Below are positions 1 through 9,000 of a stretch of DNA of 64,000 nucleotides, piece by piece (position 1 is the stretch's first letter; every line of letters starts with the position of its first letter). The translations under genes were made by a program, and so were the position numbers. The stretch is from Phytohabitans aurantiacus (GTDB taxonomy: Bacteria > Actinomycetota > Actinomycetes > Mycobacteriales > Micromonosporaceae): the NCBI RefSeq assembly GCF_027923225.1, contig NZ_BSDI01000038.1, positions 21,539-85,538 on the forward strand, in the 5' to 3' direction. Under the pieces are notes generated by a model that was not told the origin of the DNA, did no database searches, and was given only the letters and a program-made list of their open reading frames with translations.

Positions 1-3000
1 TCCCCGTCCCATCAGTATGCGTTGGTGGTCTCGCAGGCGTGTCGCTGTCGGTTGACTCCGGACAGCCCTTGATTGCGGAGTAGACGACGTGTCGGGCGTA
101 GGCGCTGAGTTCCTCGGCGAAGTCCTCATCGCTGAGGTAGAGCAGCAATGCCGAGTTGTTCGCGTCGGCGTCGCGGGCGTTGACGAGACGATCCTCCAGC
201 GCAGGCTCGAAGACGCGACCGAAGTCCTCCTCCTCATGCGCGAAGGCTGCGCGACGGACGCGATGGTCGTTGACAAGATCGGCGACGGATCGTGCGAGCC
301 ATTCTCTTTTACCGACGGGGATATCGAGGGCGTCCGGCTGGCTGGACAGCCAGAACTGTACCGACGACCTGATGTCAGCTACGGGATCAGCCACAGTGGA
401 CTCTCGCTGGGCCAAGGACCGACTCGCTGCGGTCGCGGCGCGGTCTGTGTGCTCGGAAAAGTCTTCGATCCAGCTCAGTGAACCCAGCTCCAAGCGGTAT
501 CGCGCGCGGGTGACGGCCACGTACGCCAGGCGCAGTTGCTCGGCGTCGGGCAGCTGAACTTCTCCGGTCTCCTGGTTCTGTTGGGGCTGGGGAAAGTCGT
601 CGGCGATCTGGACCTGTGCCCACTCACGGCCCTTCGCCTTATGCACTGTGGAGACGATGACGTCGTAGTCGGGGTTTCCGTCCGCGTCTGTCTGGTCCTC
701 GTCGGCCAGTTCCTTGACCATCTGGAGAAGTCCGTCGGCGCCACGGCGGTCTACGAGACGGACGAACGCGCGCAACGATTGAGCACCGTCGCCGTCTTCG
801 ACGTAGGCGCGGACCTCGTCCCAGTCGGTAAAGCGGCTCAGGTCCACGTGTTTGGTACCGCGTCCGGCTTGCAGGTCCTTCGCGGCCTTGGCGATGTCCT
901 CGATGGCACGACCGCCGCCCATGAGGGCGACGCGTTTGCCTCGGTCGAAGGCGTCGAAGACGCCGGCGACCGCTCCGGCGTTAGTACGCGCCAGGATCGC
1001 GTCGGGATCGTCGACCAGGCCGATCCTGCTGTCGAGCGCTGGGTTGCCGGCCAGCAGCCACGGTGAGCCAAGCAACCGCAGGAACTGGTTGCCGACGTCG
1101 GCGACTGCCGGCCCGAACCGCCAGCTCTGGGTCAACGGTAGGGTGCTCTGCACGGGCCAGTTCTTCAGTGCGTCGATGGCGCCGCGGAATCCGTAGATGG
1201 ACTGGTTGGAGTCACCGACAACGACGGTCTGCATCGGCTGGTCCTGGATCACCTTACGCAGCACCGGGTTGATGTCCTGTGCTTCGTCGAAGAAGACCAC
1301 ATCGCAGGGCAGGCGCGGGTGGCGCAGTGCCCAGAGTTTGAGGTAGTCGTCGTGGTCGAACAGCAGCTTGCCGTCGGGGTCAGCGATGTCCTGCCATGCG
1401 GCCCGCGCGTAACTCAGTACCGTCTCGCCAAGCCCGGCGACCTCGGTCGGTACCGACGCAGGTAGGTGCTGGCTGCCAATTGTGTCGGCGGCGCTTTCCC
1501 GGAAGGTGCGTACCGTCGCCATCACCAGGCGGGCAAGGTCTTCCGGTGGGAGCTCTTGGGCGCCGCCGAGGGCGATGTTCAGGTGTTCGGCCCACTCCTC
1601 GGGCCACCGGGCGCCCTTACCGATCCGGTCGAGCTTGCCGCGCAGGGGTGTGCCGTCCAGAGCCTCGCGGGCGAAGGCGTGGCTGGTGTCGGCCCGGACG
1701 TTACGGCCGAACTTACGCTGGGCCTCGTCGGCGATACTCCTGTTGAACGCGATGTACGCCACACGAGTCTCGGGGCGTACAGCGGCGAGCATCTGCAAGG
1801 TGGATGTCTTGCCGGTGCCGGCGAGGGCTTGCACGGCGATGGTGTGGCCGGCCTGGTAGGAGTCGATGATGCGCTGCTGCTGTGTGGTCGGCGGCAGCGC
1901 GGTGGTGGGCTTGGCTGTGCGTGCGGCGTCGGCGCGGTCTTGGGCTGCCAGCCACCTCCGGATGTCGCCGATGGCAGCGGCCCGGTCGGCGAGCCGGCCG
2001 GTGTAACGCCATTCGCCGCTGGCTCCCCGATACTGGAAGCGGTATTGCTTCAGTAGTCCACGCAACCCGTTCTCGCGTGGGGCGCCGGTGGTGCCGCGTA
2101 CCAACAGGGTTGGCCCGTCGATGATCTGGATTCGCTCACTCCACGTCGGCGCGGCCGGCGCGGCCGCTGACGGTTCCCCCTGTGTCGTGGCGAATGCACC
2201 GGTCGCTGGGGTGAGATCTGCATCTGAATGCGGGTCGGCGTCGGCGTCGCTGACGGGTTCGTCCAGCTCGGCAGTGGCGGCTAGGAGCTTCGCCTCGGCT
2301 TCCAGGTAGGTCCCGGTGTGTTCGCCGACGGACGTGCTGTCGTGGTCGACGATCCGCCACTTGGGTGGGCCGTGGGTCTCGGCGTCGGATGTGAGTTCGA
2401 GCCGGCCACGGGGCAGCATGCCAGCTTGCGGGTGACGAGCGTCGACGTAGACGGACGTGGCTCGGCCGTTGGACCGTCGGTATACGTGGTGCCGGCCGTC
2501 GGCGGTGGGCGCTTCCTCGCCGAGCGTAACTCCGGCGAGCCATGTCGGGGACGGTGCGGTGCTGATGGATTCGCTTGCAGGGGGCAGTCCGTTGTCGTGC
2601 CGGGCCGCGAGGTCGGCGCGGGGACGCAGGCCGGCACCGACTTCACCCTCCATCAGGTCACGGGACGGATCGAGGCCGGCGTCCAGCTTCATCCGGGCGT
2701 AGGTCACTGCTTCGGCGACGGCGCGGCGGAACAGCGGACCGGGTTCGGTGTAGGGGTACAGGCGCGCGAGACGGGCCTCAATGTTTTGGTCGGGCGATGG
2801 TGGCGGCTCGGGCACCGGTACGGGTAGTTGTTCCGGCTCGGCGGGGATGCGGCCGGCGGTGGTCGCTTCCTGGACGAGTTGTGGTCGGAATACTGGTCTT
2901 GCTCGTCCATCCCAGGATCGGTATCTCCCGCCGAACAGCCACCAGGCGACCTCTCCGGTGATTTGTTCCGGGCAGCCTTCCACTGTCCACAGTTCGTTGG

Positions 3001-6000
3001 CTGGTCCGTTTCGGATCTCGATGGTCAGGCCGAGGGCGGTACGGGCAGCGAGGATCTGGTGTTCGACGGGCATTCGCAGCCACGGTGCCGGCTCCCCTGC
3101 CGGCATATCGGGGCTGGGCGGGTCGAGCACGGTGAGCCGCGCGTCCATCTCGGTTTGCACGGTGTGCACGGTCGGCCCATCTGGCGTTTCGCCCAGCTTG
3201 ACGACGATGAGGGCGTCTGGGTGCCAGCCGCCGTACCCGCCGCGCAGTCCCTGTGCCTCGATGACGTAGCCACGGGCGGTGATGGGTTCGCGTTGGACGT
3301 CGACGCCGGAAACCTCGCCGTAGGTGCCGTTGGCGACGAAGGAGACCAGGACAGTTGGATGGCCGTCAGGCGTGCTGGGCCACTGCACGACGTTGTCGGG
3401 TATCCCTGCCGCCACCTTTTGCAGCAGCCGCTGCTCCGCGCTCAGCGCCGTGGTGTCGTGTCGTACGGCCGCGGCCGTGGTGGCATGCTCTGGCCTGGGT
3501 TCGACGGCTGGTCGGAGCGGGATCGCGAGCTGGACGGCTCCGGCCTCCACCTCCTGGGACTGTTCTGGATCGGTATTCCCGTCGGAGTGGGCCAGCGCGG
3601 ACTCGTCGACAAGCGGTGCCGCGCTTGGAATGTCGGACACGGGCGCGGCCGGCTCAGCGGTGTTGGTGACGCTGGTCGCGTTGCTGCGAAGCGGCGGCAT
3701 CTGAGGGTTGGACCGCAGGCGCCGCAGCAGGTCCTGCGCTCCGGTGACGTGGTCTGCGACCGTGCGAACGGTTGCTCCGATCCCGCTGCGGTTGCGTGAG
3801 ATGATCTTGGTGGCACCACTTTCGGCGATGGCTTTCAGGTCGGCCTGGATGTCCTGCTGGTAGCCCGAATCAAGGGTCCGGTACTCCTCCATGGTCAGCC
3901 GGCCGTACGCGGCCAGCCGTACTGGGTCGGGCATGCCTTGGCTGCTGGCGGGCTGGCACAACGCGTCAATGGCCTGTTCCTGGGCCTCGGTGTGAGCCGC
4001 GGTAGGGCTGCCCGACCAACGCTCTAGTAGGCGGCGGGCGGTGGCGCGTTCGCGCCACGCGGGTGAGGCGAGGGAGTCGTGAAGGTCGGTGGTCAGCGCT
4101 TGGCGGACATCGGACCGCAGCTCACCGTAGTCCTTGGTGGACAGTTGGACGAAAGTGCGAATCCGCCATTCCCGCCGAATGCTCCACGGCTCTCCCCGAT
4201 CCATGCCGAGTTCGTCGATCACTGCCTGTTGGCGCGGTGTCAGGTCGAACGGCTCGGGGTCCGACCGAGCGACGTCGGATGCTGGCCCTGGTTCCGCGGC
4301 GTGAGCAGATAGCTGCGCTGATGGAGTAGCGGTGTCCAGTGGGTTCCGCTCGCCCTTGGGGACTGACTGTGAGGCTGTGGACTCCGCGCGCAGCACGGGC
4401 AGAGCTTCGGGCAGGACCAGGACTCGCCAGCCAAGCTCGTCTCGGCGACCGTCGGAGTCGGTGACCACGAGGTCGAGCAGTTCACCTTGGCCGTCCAGAC
4501 CTGTGATGCCCGCGTAAACGCCTTCGATAAGGAACCGTTCGTCGTTGGGCGATCCGAGTCCTCGCCACGGATGGGTGCCAGCGCCGGCGACCCATAGCCG
4601 CACCTGGTCGCCCACCCTCAGATCGGCTTTGGCGATCATCTGCACGGTCAGCGGACCGGCGGCGGGCCGGTCCTCGAAGCGTCTGTCGTTGGGGTCTTCG
4701 ACGGGCAGGATGCGGCCGTGCTCGCGCATCCGTCGCAGCAGTTGTGCGACCCGCCGCATGCGGGTGTCGTGGTGCCAGCTGCGCGGCAGGCCCCAGCGTT
4801 GCAGGCTGCGATACCACTTGAAGCCGGCATCGGACAGCGCGCCGCACATCTGGCTGTCGGACTTGTCCGTGCCGTACACAAGGACGCTGTTGCCGTTGAT
4901 CTGGATTGTGCCCGGTTCGTCGCCGGCCGTGGGCACGAGCCCGCCGCGGGCGGGGACTACCTGGGTGGGGTCAATGGCGGGGTGATCGACTTCGCGATCG
5001 GATAGGGTCGGCTGCGGGGCAGCCGCGTGGTCGACATGAGACGGATCGTTCGGCGATGAGTCGACGCGGACTGGTTCGATGGAGCCTGGGGTAGGCGTGG
5101 CCCGGACCTGCTCGTAGACGGTGTGCCCGGCGGCCTGACTGAATGCTGCCCTGAACTGCGGGTCGGTCGAGAAGTACCAGATCGCGAGGGCTTCGCCGGC
5201 ACTACCGACGTTATCTGCGGCACTGAGCAGGAGTTCCTCCAACGCCGGGTCGAAGACCGGCGGGAATTCGTCGTAGTCGCGGGCGGATCGGGCGGTCATG
5301 GCCACCCGGGGGTCGCTGGTCAGCCGCGGGATTTGGCCGGTGAGCCAGTCACGCTGCTGCGTGGTGAGGTTTGCCTGCGCGAGAACGTGCTCCAGGATGC
5401 CGGCTTCATGGATAGTCTCCCGCTGAGACAGGGGTTGCCCGTCGTTGGGCGCCCCGCCGGCCGGCCTCGGGTCGGGGTCGCGGCGTTGTTGCCCAGTGTC
5501 CGCGCCTGCTGACCCGGATGCGTTCGCCGCATGGTCCGCGTCTGCTCGCGACCGCCGCACGTCGGCCGCTGGCCGTGCGGTCGGGTTGGATTCACCAACG
5601 GCGCTGCCGCCTCGCGCGGGGGCGCCTTCCGCCGGGGCTGTGCCGCCGTCCGGAGTGTTGTTGGGGCTGGCCGTGTCGAGGATTTGTAGCTGCTTGTGCA
5701 GCTCGGCGAGTTGGTCGGCGTGTCGATCCAGGTCGGCCTGTTGTGGGAATGGCAGGCCGATGCGGGCGGTTGCCCGGTCTATGTTGGCCTGGAGCCGGTC
5801 GATGCTGTCCAGGTAGCGCTTGCGCAGGTCGTCGGCGCCTGCGACCTTGTTTTCGAGTTTGCGGATAAGCCCGATCTGGTCGGCGCTGCTGCTGGCTGCG
5901 AGGGCGTCGAGGTCGCGTTGGGTCAGTTCGATCATGCTGTCGGCGATCCCGTCGAGTCTCAGCAGCGCCCGGTCGCCGAGCAGGCCCGCCTCGATGCCGG

Positions 6001-9000
6001 CGGACAGGATGATCCCGCCCAGTTCGCCGAGTTGGAGGTGCTCCCGGCCTCGTCCGGCGTGAACGGCGGCTTGGAGGCGTCGCACGAGGGCGGCACCGGC
6101 GTCGGCTCGGCTGTCGAAGGTGGTGCCTTCCAGGGTCATGCGGAAGGCGTCGCCGCGGGTGTCGCGGCGGCGGGCGAGGACGGTGTTCAGGTCGCTGATG
6201 CTGCGGCGCAGTCCGGTGATGGTGTGCTGGTTCTGCTTGACGGTGGCGGTGAGGGTGAACTGCTCGTCGCTCCAGATACGCGCCTCCAGTCGCAGCGCGC
6301 CGACGGCTTCCTCAGTGCGGTGCAGTTCGAGAAGTTCGGGGCGGCCGGCGGCGACGGCGAACATGACGGCGGGGTCGATCTTCCCCCCATCGTCGTCTTG
6401 TTCCTGGGCGTCGATGACGCGGGTGGTGTCGTTCGGGTCGAGCATTTGGCGGGTGAAGCGGGCCTTGTCGTCGACCTTTTGCCACAGAAACGGGTCGTAC
6501 GAGTTCTCGGTGACCACGAAGATGTGGTGGATGGCGGTGTTGTCGTTGCCTTGGCGCTGTCCCCGGCCCAGGCTCTGCGTGACGGGGGTCAGTTTCCAAG
6601 TCGGGTCGAGTTGCAGCACCGAGATGACGCGGCGCTGGATGTTACGTCCGGTGCCCAATCCTTGCCTGCTGCCGATCAGTACGGCGATCTTGCCGTCGCG
6701 CGCGTCTTGGTCGAGCTGTTCTTTCTGCTGACGGTTCTTGGCCTCTTGAGCGAAGCGGATCTGCTCAGGCGGCACACCGCGCGCGGCCAGCTCGTCGCGG
6801 AGTCCTTCGTAGACTGTCCACCGGTCGCGACGCGGTACGCCCAGGTCGCAGAAGACCAGTTGCAGGCTGCCGCGCACCGGCTCAGGGGTTCCGTCGGACC
6901 GGTAGTAGATGTCGTCGCGGTGCGCGCGCCAGATCTCGGCGATCCGGTCAGCGGCGACGTCGATCTTTTGTGGCCCGTCGGTGTGGTCGCCGATCAGGCG
7001 CAGGTCCAGTGACGCTGTGCGCCCGTCGGTAGAGATCCACAGAATGTTGTCTTTCTTGAACTCCCCTTTGCTGTTCAATCGCTCGTCGGGGTGGCCGCCG
7101 GTGACCTTCTTCGCGCGGGCGGCCAGCATGACCAGATGGCCGTGTAGCTCGGGTGAGGCGGGTACGGCGAGGACCTCTGGCTGGCCACCGATGATGGCCG
7201 GCTCGCCCAGGTCGAGGTGTTCCTTGAGTTTGACGTCGGCCCACGAGTACATGAGCTGCTTCTGCTCGGGCAGGTTCACGTAGCGGCTGTGGCGGGTGCG
7301 GGATTCAAAGCCGCTTCCGTCGGGGCGCATCTCCACCCGCCGCCGGGGTTGGATGAACGCCGCGTGGTACTGGTCGTCCTCCTCGACACCCATCTCCGCC
7401 AGCAGTTCGGGCGCGGCGTACTTGGTCATCGTCAGGATCTCGGACGGTGAGTTGTCGATAGGGGTCGCGGTGGCCAGTGTGACGACGCGGCGGCCGGTGC
7501 GGCGCAGGTACTCCAGCTTCATCTCCAGGTCGGCGGTGATGTCGTTACCGTCGTGGGCGAGTTCCCTGATCGATGAGATGACCCGCAGGTTCTTGTAGAC
7601 GTGGGCCTCGTCGATGAACAGGTAGCCGATGCCAGTGCGCTCGAACTCCACGCCCGGATCGCTGGGGGCGGCCAACTGCTCAGTGATCTGCTGTTGGAGG
7701 GTTTGGACCTGCTTCTCGATGTCCTTGACCGTGTACCGGTCGGCGCCTTCGGAGTTGGCCAGGTGTTTGCGGAGCCGGTCGAGTTGCTTGTTGAGGTAGT
7801 CCACGCGCACGGCGCGGCTGACGGGGATCTTCTTGAACGCGTGATGGCTGATGATGATGGCATCCCAGTCCCCTGTGGAGCATCGGGCGACGAACTGGCG
7901 CCGCTTATCGCCGGTGAGGTCTTCGGAGTCGGCGGCGAGGACTTTGGCGCGCGGGTATGCCTGGAGGAACTCGCGGCGGAATTGGCCGAGCACTCCTTTG
8001 GGCACCACATAGCAGGGTTTGGTGACCAGGCCGAGACGCACCAGTTCCATGCCGCCGACGATCATCTCCAGGGTTTTGCCGGCACCGGTGCCGTGGAAAA
8101 GGCCAACGCCCGGGGTGTTGCGGATGCGGGCGACGGCGGCCATCTGGTGCGGGTGCAGCGGGAACGCCAACGATAGGCCGGGGGCTTCGACGTGTTCGCC
8201 CTCGTACGTGCGCGGGATGCGGGCGTTGAACCTGTCGTTGTAGATACGGCCGAGGGTGGCCGCGCGGTCGGGCTCTTCCCACAGCCAGGCCCGGAACCGT
8301 TCGTCGACCTGCTGTGCCTTGGCCTGGGCGAAGGCGGTGGCCTCAGTATCACGGACGGTCTTCTTCTCAGAGCCGGTGCCGACCGTCTTGGTGATCTCGA
8401 TCGTTTGGCTGTTGAGCAGATTCTCGGCCAGGTCGGTGGCCGGGCGGGACTTGGTGCCCCACACGGTGGTGGCCAGCACACCTTTCTTGTCGCCGCCCTT
8501 GACCGACCACCGGGCGCCGATGTTGGAGACGGTGACGGTGTCATCTTCGAGGATTTCCCGTAGGAACTGTTGGACGTAGTCCGCGGCGATCCACGGCGAG
8601 CCGAGCCGAGCACCGATCTCCACCGGGGTCAGGTCGCGCGGGACGACGGACTGCAATGCCTGAACGTTGACCTCGAACCGGGCGTCCACGTGTGCGGCCT
8701 GTTGGGCCACGACGAGCTTGCGGCGTACGTTGCCCGACAGGTACTCCGCTTTGCGGATCAGTTCGCCGCTGCCCGGTTCCTCGAAGACGAGGTCGCCAAG
8801 AGCTTCGCGGGCCTGCTGTGGATGGTCGAGGCCGAGCAGCGAGGCGACCACGTCCAGGCGTACTTCGTTGTGTCGGTCCCAGCAGACGACCAAGGCGTCA
8901 TCGGGTTCCTGGACCCGCTGCACCGGGTTCGGGACGGTGATCACCCGTTGGCTGAACACTTCTGCCTTCTGCGCCTGGCCCGACTCGTCGTCGAACTTTT

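Noticed and set aside
5696..7012. 438-codon plus-strand frame
   Set aside because: It is the antisense shadow of the giant methylase-helicase gene, whose minus frame shows continuous helicase motifs here; the plus frame has no recognisable domains.
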